Assembly (NCBI GenBank): GCA_949987705.1
Contig: OX465281.1
Location: forward strand, 155,510,393-155,574,392
Source of the DNA: Thereva unica
Taxonomy: Eukaryota > Arthropoda > Insecta > Diptera > Therevidae
Length of the DNA stretch: 64,000 nt
Direction of reading: 5' to 3'
Position numbers and translations under genes: made by a program. Below are positions 10,932 to 19,816 of this stretch, in pieces (within the stretch, counting starts at the first letter, position 1; every line of letters begins with the position of its first letter). The notes beneath the pieces are model-generated. The model saw nothing but the letters and a program-made list of their open reading frames with translations, made no database searches and had not been told where the DNA came from.

Positions 10932-11857
10932 GATCCAGCTGATTTGACACCTTTGACCCCAGAATTGTTTTTGAAGGAAATCACGGACATTGACGTAACT
11001 GATTTAGATGCTATCGAAAAAACAACGGATTTAAATAGATAAATGTATATTGGGTTGTTGAAACAATTGTTGCGGAGAATTCTCGGTAGAACATCCCTCG
11101 ATTTCGATAAAATGCAAGCAGCATTATATGAATGTGAAGCAGTAATTAACTCAAGACCGCTGACATATCTTTCTGAAGATCCAGCTGATTTGACACCTTT
11201 GACCCCAGAATTGTTTTTGAAGGAAATCACGGACATTGACGTAACTGATTTAGATGCTATCGAAAAAACAACGGATTTAAATAGGCGGGCTAGGTATAGA
11301 CAAGAGTTGAATAGGATATTGAAGAAAAGATTTCAAGATGAATATTTAGGATGTTTGAGGCTATATGCGAAGAAAAATTCCACAAAGAATATACGTGTGG
11401 GCGATTTAGTTCTTATAGAAAATGAAACATTAAAGCGTATAGAGTGGCCGTTAGCCCGAGTGGAAGAGATAATTCCTGGACGTGAGGGTGTTACCAGACT
11501 AGTAAAATTGAAGACTTCAACGGGTTCTTTGTTCAGACCTATACAAAGAATATTTCCTTTAGAGATAGATGGTTCTCAACCAGCAGATCCAAGAGCACGA
11601 GATATACTACGTTATCCGGTTGAAAAGAACACGGTGAGGGTGGAAGAACCTATAAGAACTCGCAGGGGAAGAATAGTTAAACCTCCGTCTAGATTAGTGT
11701 TGTGAGCATGGAAGTTCTTAATTTAATGTTGAGGTAATAACTACCGTTCACATTACCTCAAGGTGGGAGGATGTTGAAAAACTCACTAGTTTTACTTGTT
11801 GGATTTTAGATAGTTGAGTTACTTAGTTTTTTTTCTCCAAATGTCAAAGAGAAAAAT
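10932..11857 (+). mobile_element. Rearranged BEL/Pao fragment
   Basis: Positions 10,932-11,037 repeat a segment that also occurs at 11,180-11,284 and at 7,365-7,468. After a short ATAAATGTAT junction the sequence from 11,050 follows 7,237 onward without a break through the pol stop, the purine tract and the first 86 bp of the LTR (11,772-11,857). This local duplication resembles template switching. A foldback MITE then begins. Confidence 0.88.
11043..11705 (+). pseudogene. pol: BEL/Pao integrase C-terminal fragment
   Basis: 220 codons that look identical to the end of the Pol frame at 7,237-7,888, starting after the catalytic Glu region (IGLLKQLLRRILGRTS) and ending in VKPPSRLVL. The ATG used here comes from the rearrangement junction. 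No catalytic residue of the first two positions is present. Confidence 0.85.
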
Positions 11858-11864
11858 GTATATA

Positions 11865-12872
11865 CAGGGTATCCCACATAAACTTACAAAGCGGCCGGCT
11901 GTGGATAGGTCTTGGATAGACGAACAAAAAATCGTATGGGTGGGGGGGGGAAATCGTAACGGTTTAGCCGCTAGGGCGTTTTGAAGTTTTTTTGCTAGAG
12001 TTTTACATATCACCCTGTATTTTGTAACCGTGTAACCCATTTTCATGATTATGGTACCGGTGTACGCAGAATTCCCCCACCTATCTACGACGGTAAAAAT
12101 AATGGTCCTATCGTATAAACTTTTGGAGTTATGAGTCGCCAAAGTCAAAATTTTGTATTTTTTTCACTAAAATTTCAACTAAAACCACCTTTTTCTCCAA
12201 AAAATACGTGATAAACCTAAACTTTTTTTTCCAAAATTAAAAAGTTTGGACAATTTCCTATAAATAATGTATTACAAGTTTTATTCTAGGGCCTTTACTT
12301 TAGAAGTTATAAGCAATTTTAAAGTTAATATTGGCCTTTTTCGATGCTTATTTGGCCACTTTTCGACAAAGCTCAGATGGAAAAGTACTAAAAAAGGACG
12401 AAATAGAGCGAATTTCAACATTAAAAATGCTTATAACTTCAAAAATAGAGGCTGTGGCGTAAAAGTTGTAATACATTATTTATAGGAAATTGTCCAAACT
12501 TTTTAATTTTGGAAAAAAAGTTTAGGTTTATCACGTATTTTTTGGAGAAAAAGGTGGTTTTAGTTGAAATTTTAGTGAAAAAAATACAAAATTTTGACTT
12601 TGGCGACTCATAACTCCAAAAGTTTATAAGATAGGACCATTATTTTTACCGTCGTAGATAGGTGGGGGAATTCTGCGTACACCGGTACCATAATCATGAA
12701 AATGGGTTACACGGTTACAAAAATACAGGGTGATATGTAAAACTCTAGCAAAAAAACTTCAAAACGCCCTAGCGGCTAAACCGTTACGATTTCCCCCCCC
12801 CACCCATACGATTTTTTGTTCGTCTATCCAAGACCTATCCACAGCCGGCCGCTTTGTAAGTTTATGTGGGAC

Positions 12873-12878
<6 letters not shown>
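11865..12878. mobile_element. Foldback MITE, full copy (CAGGGTGTCCCAC family)
   Basis: About 1,014 bp with long inverted arms (left from 11,865, right ending at about 12,878) and a middle near 12,370. Landmarks on each arm are a C8-9/G8-9 tract and TACGATTTTTTGTTCGTC. Other copies are at 10,745, 31,918, 59,181 and 62,433. Frames inside it are palindrome shadows. Confidence 0.9.

Positions 12879-12940
<62 letters not shown>
12879..12940. repeat. (TA)n microsatellite
   Basis: About 62 bp of TA repeats between the foldback element and the 3' end of an R1-like LINE. Confidence 0.95.
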
Positions 12941-12944
<4 letters not shown>

Positions 12945-14145
12945 ACTGGTGGTAAAAAAGCATTCGCTACCGGCATGACTCATGTGCCCTTTACTGGCCG
13001 ATCCCGCATGACGGTTATGTTTCACGTAAATCCACACATACACACATATGGAAACATAAGTGCACATACGCATATATGGGTCTATGAACATGAGAACTAA
13101 AAAAGCCCCTCCGACGTGATCCACCCCCCGCGGGACTGGCTAATAAGCATTACATCGCGGGGGTCATTCACCTTCATTCAGCTGCTTCTGCTCGCGGCAT
13201 TTCTGTGCCTTTTTCTATTTCTTATGGCTTCTTCTTGCCTTAGCTTTCTGTGAATGGTCTTTAGGGTTGCTTCCACGTCCCTCCACATTTCCTCAGACCT
13301 CATCATATGGTCTAGGATGTTTTCGGGCGTTAGTGGCTCCTCGACCCTTTCTTCTAGTTTCGCCCTTTCCTCGGCGAATCTCGAGCAGGTAAAGAAGACG
13401 TGTTCTGCGTCTTCCTCCGTCGCTGGGCATACCGGACACAACGGTGAATCATCGTGCCCGAAGCGGTGGAGGTATTTCCTTTACCCCCCATGTCCGCTCA
13501 GGAACTGCGTGAGGTCGTAGCTTACTTCCCCACGCTCCCTCGTAGCCCATATTTCCACATTAAGGATAAGTCTGTGGGTCCAACGAGCCTTAACAGACTC
13601 GTCCCACTTCGCCTGCCATTCCCTTAAGGACTCGCAGCGCGCAATCTGCCGCCGCACCCTTCTTGGCTCCCCTCCACCATATTCTGGATCATAGAGACGC
13701 ATACCCTCCCTCGCCAGAATATCTACGGGAATCATCCCCGCTATCACGCACGCCGCGTCGTCGGACGTGGTCCTGTACGCGCAGCAAGCGCGTAGTGCAC
13801 TTAACCTATATGCGGCCCTACATTTCCTACAATTTGCAGTCCTGTTTAACGCTGCTGCCCACACTGGCGCTGCGTATAACAGGACTGAGCTGACCACCCT
13901 CCCCAAGAGGAGGCGGCGACTCGGTCTAGGGCCCCCAAAATTGGGCAGCATTCTTGCGAGTGCTGCACAAATCGCAGACGCTTTGTCTGCCGTGCTCTCC
14001 AAGTGCGCTTTGAAGTTTAGCCTCCGGTCGATCATCACTCCCAGGTACCTTAGTGCGGGCTGTGATTGGATGATCTGTTCCCCTACTTTTATCCTTTCGG
14101 ATACTAGCTTTCGTCGCTTGCTGATCAGCACTACTTCCGTTTTGT
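12941..14145 (-). mobile_element. R1-like LINE, 3' fragment
   Basis: The sequence follows the fuller copy at about 40,365-41,570 closely, including the 3' UTR with CACACATA-type repeats, and stops abruptly at 14,145 where a different 164-bp repeat begins. The 3' end touches the (TA)n tract directly. Confidence 0.9.
13178..14131 (-). pseudogene. R1-like ORF2 C-terminal part
   Basis: Covers the region after the RT palm to the protein's end. Landmarks are LRYLGVMIDRRLNFKAHLE, AYRTTSDDAACVIAGMIPVD and the terminal zinc site CPVCPATEEDAEHVFFTC (CCHC). Compared with the copy at 40,598 the frame is broken near 13,481: the codons corresponding to YRKYLHRFGHDDSPL are shifted. It lacks the endonuclease and palm, so it is a dead fragment. 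Confidence 0.88.
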
Positions 14146-14309
14146 GCTAGCTGAGATTCAGCGCGGGGTAAGATTAAATGCAAAACAAAGTGTGAAAGAG
14201 AGAAGAATTGCACATGATACGTTTTTCATTTAAATGCGGGAAAATTAAATGGATTTTGTAATATCAGATTTTTATTAATCATTAAATTAATTATTCATTA
14301 TTGTGCCTT
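14146..14309. repeat. 164-bp direct repeat, copy 1
   Basis: Matches 15,118-15,281 with one visible mismatch (GGGGTAAG against GGGGCAAG). It starts GCTAGCTGAGATTCAGCG and ends ATTGTGCCTT. Copy 2 sits immediately before the Polinton genes, so this may be a duplicated terminal or subterminal region of that element. No inverted copy was seen at the right end near 24,780. Confidence 0.85.
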
Positions 14310-14420
14310 GGATCTTACACTCTGTACAACAAGTCTATACCCGTCAATGCTTTTTTTCTCACTCTAAAAGATGTGTACTTAATAAATAATAATAAATAAA
14401 TAAAGTTATTCCACAAAAAA

Positions 14421-14505
14421 ATCCCACATTGCTTGGGAATCGAACCAGCGCCACGGAAATCGCGAACAGAAAAACCAACGCCTTAGCCAACTTGACCAAG
14501 ACGAC
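14421..14505 (-). other. tRNA-like / SINE-like sequence with pol III boxes
   Basis: The minus strand reads TGGTCAAGTTGGCTAAGGCG, an A-box-like stretch of the tRNA-Leu/Ser type, and 40 bases on GGTTCGATTCCC, a good B box, followed by ATGTGGGA and a T7 run. The middle does not fold into a clear anticodon arm, so a degraded tRNA or tRNA-derived SINE head is more likely than a working tRNA gene. Confidence 0.45.
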
Positions 14506-15117
14506 AGTTGGATGGAGTTGAATTATTTCTGTACATATACAGTTGTGAAATTCTATTTTTTGATCTTGCGGCCCAGTGAGCCGATGAAAATAACGTGGAC
14601 ACGATCGTGATCACAACTACAAGAGCCCGCGAATATGAAAAAGAAAGACCAAGCGAAACAAAAACTGCAGCAGCAGCTTGAGCGGCAAAAACAGCGGTTG
14701 CGCTGCAGTGCAACTATTGCATGGTTGTTGTTTTTGTTATAACCGAACAGACAAATACTGTGGATGATGAAGGTAAACAAATGCAAGACCCGTGGATTTA
14801 TCACATAACTACCTTGCAAAACATTTTATCAACTAGTCTTTAATATTTTAAATTAATAAAACTATGTTAAATTAATAAAATTAATGTTTTATATGATTTT
14901 TTAGTTAAATTTCCATCGCCAATATTTAAAAACCTCGATCTCAACTTGTAATGTTTGCAGGGTACATGACAGGTGACTGTGGATACTTTCGATGCCGATG
15001 ATTCTCGGCGAGTATTGCATGGTGTTGTTGTTGTTACTATCTGAAATTATGAAACCGAGTGAATGAATGAACTTGATACATTCATAAATATCGGGACGGG
15101 TAAAAAATACACTTTTT
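14506..15117. other. Spacer between the direct repeats
   Basis: Contains CAG-rich and CAACAA-type simple stretches but no protein, RNA or inverted repeat that I recognise. Confidence 0.4.
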
Positions 15118-15281
15118 GCTAGCTGAGATTCAGCGCGGGGCAAGATTAAATGCAAAACAAAGTGTGAAAGAGAGAAGAATTGCACATGATACGTTTTTCA
15201 TTTAAATGCGGGAAAATTAAATGGATTTTGTAATATCAGATTTTTATTAATCATTAAATTAATTATTCATTATTGTGCCTT
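15118..15281. repeat. 164-bp direct repeat, copy 2
   Basis: Second copy of the repeat at 14,146-14,309, ending nine bases before the TATA box of the first Polinton gene. The inner part starts AGCTGAG; an AG start is usual for Polinton termini, but this is only suggestive. Confidence 0.85.
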
Positions 15282-15289
15282 CGAGCTCC

Positions 15290-15297
15290 TATATAAA
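15290..15297 (+). promoter_or_regulatory. TATA box of the left Polinton gene
   Basis: TATATAAA lies 64 bases before the ATG at 15,361 and follows the 164-bp repeat, a sensible core promoter position. Confidence 0.55.
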
Positions 15298-15360
15298 CAG
15301 AGAAACAAAAGCAATATGCAACGTGCGTGCTTGGCATAGCTTAGAAAACATTGTTGAAAA

Positions 15361-15774
15361 ATGGCTAAATTTAGCATCATTAGAGATATAATAACCCACA
15401 ACAAACGTTTCAACGTGAGGGGTCGCAAAATTGAATTTAAAATCAATGACACGCCAAGGAATGTAGAACCTTTAACATGGTTTAAGAGCAGCATTGAAGA
15501 CATTATTCAGCATGTGATGACGGCGATCCAACCAAATGACTACGTTGGTATTACTTTTTGCGGTGCCAGCTTTAGGGAAAGAGGCCCTGGATGGATAAAT
15601 TATAAGTTGGCATCTGATGTAAAAACTAGTGACATCTGGGAAATGGTTGCGAAAATCTTCCAGAGCAATTCAGAAGGAGCAAGCACTGACACATTTTGTT
15701 TGGAAGTAACATCAGTCCATTTGCCTCAAGGCAGCGGAAAAGATCACGGAGGAAAAAGAGCGGACACCCCATAA
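15361..15774 (+). pseudogene. Polinton DNA polymerase B, N-terminal remnant
   Basis: The 137-codon frame (MAKFSIIRDIITHNKRF start; DYVGITFCGASFRERGPGW; DTFCLEVTSVHLPQGSGK) matches, as I recall them, the N-terminal segments of insect Polinton protein-primed DNA polymerases. In those the next part is a protease-like NDNLCLARA region and then the exonuclease and polymerase domains. Here it ends after a short GGKRADTP tail and none of the polymerase motifs follow. It is either a truncated gene or a domain kept on its own. It has its own TATA box and ATG. Without a polymerase this copy could not replicate itself. Confidence 0.6.
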
Positions 15775-15856
15775 TAAAACACTCGAGTAGCATATATAAA
15801 GCTTTAAAATAAATAAATTTAAATAGTTTGATATTTTCCTTTGAGTAGTTAAAGTT

Positions 15857-16336
15857 ATGAGTTCCGATAGAGTTGTTTTAGATGTACAATTTGTCAGTGG
15901 AATTAACGGACAGCTATTTTCTAAGGAGCTGTCCGTCTTGCATCACGGGTCGCTTATACCAAGTTTGTACTATTTTATGCCTCCATACCCGTATAATGAA
16001 CTACCGTCAAAAGCTCGTTGGCAAAATGATTTCAACTTTAGAAAAATAAATGGATTAAGATGGAACGGCGGCATTATTAATTACAACGAATTACCCAAGA
16101 TACTGTCGAATTATTCAAATGCAACAATTTACGTGAAAGGACTAGAAAAGGAGAAATTTATTCAGAAATACCTTCCGGAAGCGAAAATAAACCAATTGGA
16201 AATACCAAAACTAGCCAACTTGGAAAATTTTGGAGCTTTCTGCACGATACATGGAAAATCACCCACTCTAAGATGTGCCGTACAAAATTGTTTTAATATT
16301 TATTTGTACATGCTAGTGAATAAATGTTTTAAATAA
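15857..16336 (+). CDS. Polinton-associated IYVKG-family protein
   Basis: 159 codons. It starts MSSDRVVLDVQFV, has RARWQNDFN/GLRWNGG-like middle motifs, a central ATIYVKGLEKEKFI strand, and a C-terminal cysteine/histidine group (FCTIHGKSPTLRCAVQN, then FNIYLY). I recall this architecture in short arthropod proteins linked to Polintons and other elements, with a possible RNase H-like fold, but no activity is known to me. Poly(A) signals (AATAAA) overlap its end near 16,318 and 16,333. A shorter relative sits at 17,520-17,855 on the other strand. Confidence 0.5.
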   Translation: MSSDRVVLDVQFVSGINGQLFSKELSVLHHGSLIPSLYYFMPPYPYNELPSKARWQNDFNFRKINGLRWNGGIINYNELPKILSNYSNATIYVKGLEKEKFIQKYLPEAKINQLEIPKLANLENFGAFCTIHGKSPTLRCAVQNCFNIYLYMLVNKCFK

Positions 16337-16364
16337 AAGAATTTTTTAGTTGTATTTTATTTAT

Positions 16365-17006
16365 TTATTTGCAGTCAAAATTTATCGTATCAAAAACAAG
16401 ATTTGCAATACAATACAAAGGTATTTCATAAAAAAGTCGAGAATAATTTAAGTGTACATAAGATGTTCGACTTGGAATAAAAAAATCTTCACATGCTAAT
16501 GTTAATACATTTTTTTCTTTACATTTTTCAATGTACTTCTTATAATATTCTTTCATGCTCTCTGAAGCATTGTTATTGTGGTACATAACGATGTTTAAAA
16601 ATTTCAGCATTTCAAATAATTTACAAAGTTCCGCTTGCCTTAGAGTGATGCTGCCACTGCCAATGGGGATTTTGTACTCCTTCGTCTGATTTGCTGAAGA
16701 TGAATTTTCCATTTTCGTTTTTAAAGCACCAAGATAGTTGTAAATAGATGTCCATTCGGGATAGGATGCTGATATTGGGATGAGCCCATAACGCTGAAAT
16801 ACTATTTTCGCCTCGAACGATGTTGGGTCAAAGCCGAGTATTATCTTCCGGTTATGACAGTCATCCAAATGGTACGTATAATTTAATAAAAGATTTTCAC
16901 CGACAACTTCTGCTTCGCATTTGGACAGCTTCTTTTTTCCCTTAGCACCAGTGGTCCTCTGTCTTTTACGTGATGGCTCCATGTTACTCAAATAAAACTT
17001 TAACAT
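16365..17006 (-). CDS. Polinton protein of unknown function
   Basis: 213 codons from the ATG at 17,006; a second ATG at 16,982 (MEPSRKRQRTTGAKGKKK) may be the real start, since a lysine-rich N-terminus like a nuclear signal follows it. The rest has FDPTSFEAKIVFQRYG, GSITLRQAELCKLFEML and CEDFFIPSRTSYV but no motif I can name. It is the last gene of the minus-strand block and converges on 15,857-16,336 with a short TTTATT-rich spacer serving as poly(A) sites for both. Uninterrupted. Confidence 0.5.
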   Translation of the reverse strand: MLKFYLSNMEPSRKRQRTTGAKGKKKLSKCEAEVVGENLLLNYTYHLDDCHNRKIILGFDPTSFEAKIVFQRYGLIPISASYPEWTSIYNYLGALKTKMENSSSANQTKEYKIPIGSGSITLRQAELCKLFEMLKFLNIVMYHNNNASESMKEYYKKYIEKCKEKNVLTLACEDFFIPSRTSYVHLNYSRLFYEIPLYCIANLVFDTINFDCK

Positions 17007-17012
17007 TAATTA

Positions 17013-17523
17013 TTAACAGCTTTTGTTCAGTGTTTTTATAGTGCATGATTGGTTACAAAAGTCTCCACCACTTTGTGTAAAATTCTTCAAGTATAAATTA
17101 ACTATTTTATTATCATTTAAACTGAAATCGCTCGAAGAGAATTGTGTTAAAAATTTCTTTAGGCTTTCCTCTACACCGAGAATATAGAAATACACAACAA
17201 TAATGTCCACATGTCGATGAAAATTGTCCCTGCAAACGTTTTTTATTATTTAAAAAAGTCTTTGAATTATTTAAAAGAAATCTTTGAAAAAACTTATTGG
17301 TGGGATATCTTCCAAATGAGTCAAAGTACTCTGCAGGACCTTGTTTCGGGAAATAAAATGCAACCCAGTGAGTTCCGTCTTTATGTGATGGATCCGTATT
17401 AGCTATGACGCATGCGGGTTTTTTTATTTTTTGTGGTAGATGGTTGCAGGGGAAGACTCCTCTAAAAAACTTGTTTGTTACGCGATTATTTGTCAATGCA
17501 GTTGCAAGTTCGATCGTGTTCAT
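17013..17523 (-). pseudogene. Polinton adenain-like cysteine protease, frameshifted tail
   Basis: The frame from 17,523 to 17,113 carries the adenovirus-protease-type triad: His52 (GTHWVAF), Asp68 (YFDSFG), Gln98 or Gln100 and Cys105 (QFSSTCGHYC). The enzyme would mature capsid proteins. After the RCRG motif the frame runs on about 18 codons to a stop at 17,113. The expected helix (FSSSDFSLNDNKIVNLYLKN) is in the next frame and open to 17,013, so a one-base shift lies close to 17,150, in or near an AAATTTTT run. The catalytic residues precede the shift. The ATG overlaps the stop of the upstream gene by ATGA. Confidence 0.82.
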
Positions 17524-17855
17524 TCTTGTTCACTGGTAAATGCTGCTTCTAAGTCAATGACCTTGGTGAGAGATGTAACATAGTTATTTATAAACTCTTT
17601 AGTTGATGTACCACGAACAAAGATTGTCTTAAATTTCGCTAGAGTTTTTATAAGGTCTTCATCCATATGTTTTAGTTCAAGATTACCAAATTTACTTGAT
17701 TGTTGTTCACTGCATTCCAAACTAGATGTTGGATATTTAAAAATTATTTCCTTTGTAAACGTTTTATTTTGTACAGTGAATCCAGCTAAAGAGACTTTTT
17801 TAAAGAAGGTAAATTCACCTCCGCAAAAGTATTCCGCAGTAATTAAACAACTCAT
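17520..17855 (-). CDS. Short IYVKG-like paralogue in the Polinton
   Basis: About 111 codons from the ATG at 17,855 (MSCLITAEYFCGGEFTFFKK). The segment KFKTIFVRGTSTKEFINNYV followed by KVIDLE parallels NATIYVKGLEKEKFIQKYL and NQLE of the gene at 15,857. The front (beta-strand-like GEFTFFKKVSLAGF and KEIIFKYP) also fits, while the C-terminal Cys/His group is absent. I infer a diverged paralogue. Its stop overlaps the protease ATG. Confidence 0.45.
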   Translation of the reverse strand: MSCLITAEYFCGGEFTFFKKVSLAGFTVQNKTFTKEIIFKYPTSSLECSEQQSSKFGNLELKHMDEDLIKTLAKFKTIFVRGTSTKEFINNYVTSLTKVIDLEAAFTSEQE

Positions 17856-17918
17856 TGTTACTATAGTAAAGCAATTTGTCAACTAACAGTTTGTTGAAAG
17901 TATCCGTCTTATATAAAT

Positions 17919-19241
17919 TTAAAAGTTGGTGTAAACATTTCGATCCTTGTCAATTTCAATGCTTCCATCGTACTCAGCATATACAATGCATGTCACACTA
18001 TTTTTTAAAGCGTCTCTAAATTTTCCTTCAACTCGTACCGTCCCTTGATTTAGTAAATTGCCGCAAGTCGCGTTATATGAATTGTCTGTTGTTAAATCAA
18101 AAGCGAGAAGAAAACATCCCTTGTCAAATAATGTCTTGGATATTTGATGACCTTTATCGAAGTAATGAATACCTGTTCCTCTGAATAACGTATTGTATCC
18201 GCGTGTACTAATCGGATTTTCCTTTGAGTAGTCAAATTCGAGAGGTTGGGTTGGTATCTGTACGCCATTCACGGATAAATTGAATCTGGTAATGTTGTTA
18301 TGTTTAAAGTTGAAAGGGTCCTTTGTTCTTCTGCCAGTGTAAGCATCATTGTCCACCATACCAAATATTATTAAGTTCGGTAACTGTCCAATGACAATAT
18401 TATCCAGTGAAAGTGTGAATGTGTTTGCTGGAATAGTGTAGCTTTTAACTTCAACTCGCTTGTATGGGTATAAGGCATTTGAACGCTGTAGAACTGTCTC
18501 ATGTGCTAATAAAATATTCGGGTTGACGGTTACGTGGTTCATGTACATTGTTGCATCTAAGATTTTTAATTGTGGTGAGTCGGTTCCGTCCTTGGATAGA
18601 ATATAAAATTCTGGTTTTTCAAGCGATAAAACTACCCGTAAATCGACACCGTTTAATAGCAACTTATCCTGATTAAGCAAATCAGTATGGATTTTCCCCA
18701 TCAATTCAACTACATTACTTTTATTAAAAAGTTTCTGACGATCTAAATAGCCTTGATGTAATTCAGCGACGGGTTTATCGATATCTGCAATTTCCGTGTC
18801 ATCCTTGTCAAGATACCAGCCGACCGACTCCAAATGGGTAGATGCGGCATCTCTACCATAATTTAACAAATTTTCAATATAAGCGCGATAATTGTAATTA
18901 TGGTCGGTTTGAGCAATTGGTTTTCCATTCAAATATACGGTGCACTGACGAAATATGGAGTGTAAAATGTTGTTTATTAGACCTGGCGCATCGCCATCAT
19001 TCGGATAAAGTTCTTCTTTTCCATCTTTTATTTTAATTAATTGCAATTTTAAACGAAGATAGATGCTAGATAAATCACGGTATGTGTCTCCATGACCCAA
19101 AGTTACAAACTCTAGAACGGAGGAGTTGTCGAGTGAGGCTATTGGCTTATATGCTACTTCTTCTGTTTTCAAAATATTGCTTTGAACTGGTGGTGTGGAA
19201 AAAAGATCCAGCTCTGAATTCATGCATTCTTTGTACGACAT
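17919..19241 (-). CDS. Polinton major capsid-type protein (F54H12.2-like)
   Basis: 440 codons, uninterrupted. It begins MSYKECMNSELDLFSTPPVQ, then LEFVTLGHGDTYRDLSSIYL, HSIFRQCTVYLNGKPIAQTD, YRAYIENLLNYG and later SVNGVQIPTQPLEFDYS. This is the family annotated in animals as F54H12.2-like and taken as the double jelly-roll capsid protein of Polintons. The length is near that of compact double jelly-roll proteins. It follows the small basic gene at 19,241 with overlapping stop and start. The MCP role is my reading of family knowledge, not proven here. Confidence 0.68.
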   Translation of the reverse strand: MSYKECMNSELDLFSTPPVQSNILKTEEVAYKPIASLDNSSVLEFVTLGHGDTYRDLSSIYLRLKLQLIKIKDGKEELYPNDGDAPGLINNILHSIFRQCTVYLNGKPIAQTDHNYNYRAYIENLLNYGRDAASTHLESVGWYLDKDDTEIADIDKPVAELHQGYLDRQKLFNKSNVVELMGKIHTDLLNQDKLLLNGVDLRVVLSLEKPEFYILSKDGTDSPQLKILDATMYMNHVTVNPNILLAHETVLQRSNALYPYKRVEVKSYTIPANTFTLSLDNIVIGQLPNLIIFGMVDNDAYTGRRTKDPFNFKHNNITRFNLSVNGVQIPTQPLEFDYSKENPISTRGYNTLFRGTGIHYFDKGHQISKTLFDKGCFLLAFDLTTDNSYNATCGNLLNQGTVRVEGKFRDALKNSVTCIVYAEYDGSIEIDKDRNVYTNF

Positions 19242-19759
19242 TATTTATCAAATATGTCCAGTATACGTTTACGCATCTTTCGTTTTGTTTTCAAAACTCT
19301 TGCTTTTATTCCTTTTCTTTGATTTTTAGCTTTACAATTTCTCGACCGTTTAGGTGTTTTTCCACGTCTCTTGCGTTTCACAGCTGGTTTTAAATGTAAA
19401 GTTGTAAACGGATTGGGTCTTTTTATACCTGCACCGCTCATACCGTCAAACAGTTTATTTATACCTTTTTGAGCTAAATCTTGAACAGCAACTCGACCTT
19501 GTTCCTTTAAAATATCTTTAACTGATTTGTTGTTGATGTTTTTATCTTGTATTATAGCTTGTCCTGTTTTTACAGCCTGTTGTGCTAATGTTTTTAATCC
19601 TGATGTAGCTAGAGGTTTTAAGTGTCGAAATAATGCACTGAAGAATCTACCGATTCCTCTTCCACGTTGATAAATAAGTGGACCACGATATAGTTCTCCA
19701 ATATCTGACAGACCGCCGCCGCTTTGTATTAAATAATAACGTGTATAATAGGAATCCAT
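19241..19759 (-). CDS. Small basic Polinton virion-type protein
   Basis: 172 codons. The N-terminus is glycine-rich (YLIQSGGGLSDIGELYRGP, YQRGRGIGRFFSALFRHLKP), with an amphipathic middle (GLKTLAQQAVKTGQAII) and a strongly basic C-terminus (KPAVKRKRRGKTPKRSRN). This layout recalls adenovirus core or cement proteins such as pVI and pX, and the equivalent Polinton gene next to the capsid gene. It may bind DNA inside the particle and be processed by the protease; the GG-containing N-terminus is a possible cleavage area. Uninterrupted. Confidence 0.6.
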   Translation of the reverse strand: MDSYYTRYYLIQSGGGLSDIGELYRGPLIYQRGRGIGRFFSALFRHLKPLATSGLKTLAQQAVKTGQAIIQDKNINNKSVKDILKEQGRVAVQDLAQKGINKLFDGMSGAGIKRPNPFTTLHLKPAVKRKRRGKTPKRSRNCKAKNQRKGIKARVLKTKRKMRKRILDIFDK

Positions 19760-19816
19760 CTCGTAATTCTATTTATACTATGCAAGAACAGCCTGTTGTG
19801 CAAATATTTATCGTTT

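Noticed and set aside
12267..12485. A basic 72-codon frame in the foldback element
   Set aside because: Spans the palindrome centre, not conserved as coding between copies.
14421..14505. A functional tRNA gene
   Set aside because: A and B boxes are good, but no clear cloverleaf or anticodon could be drawn, so only tRNA-like is reported.
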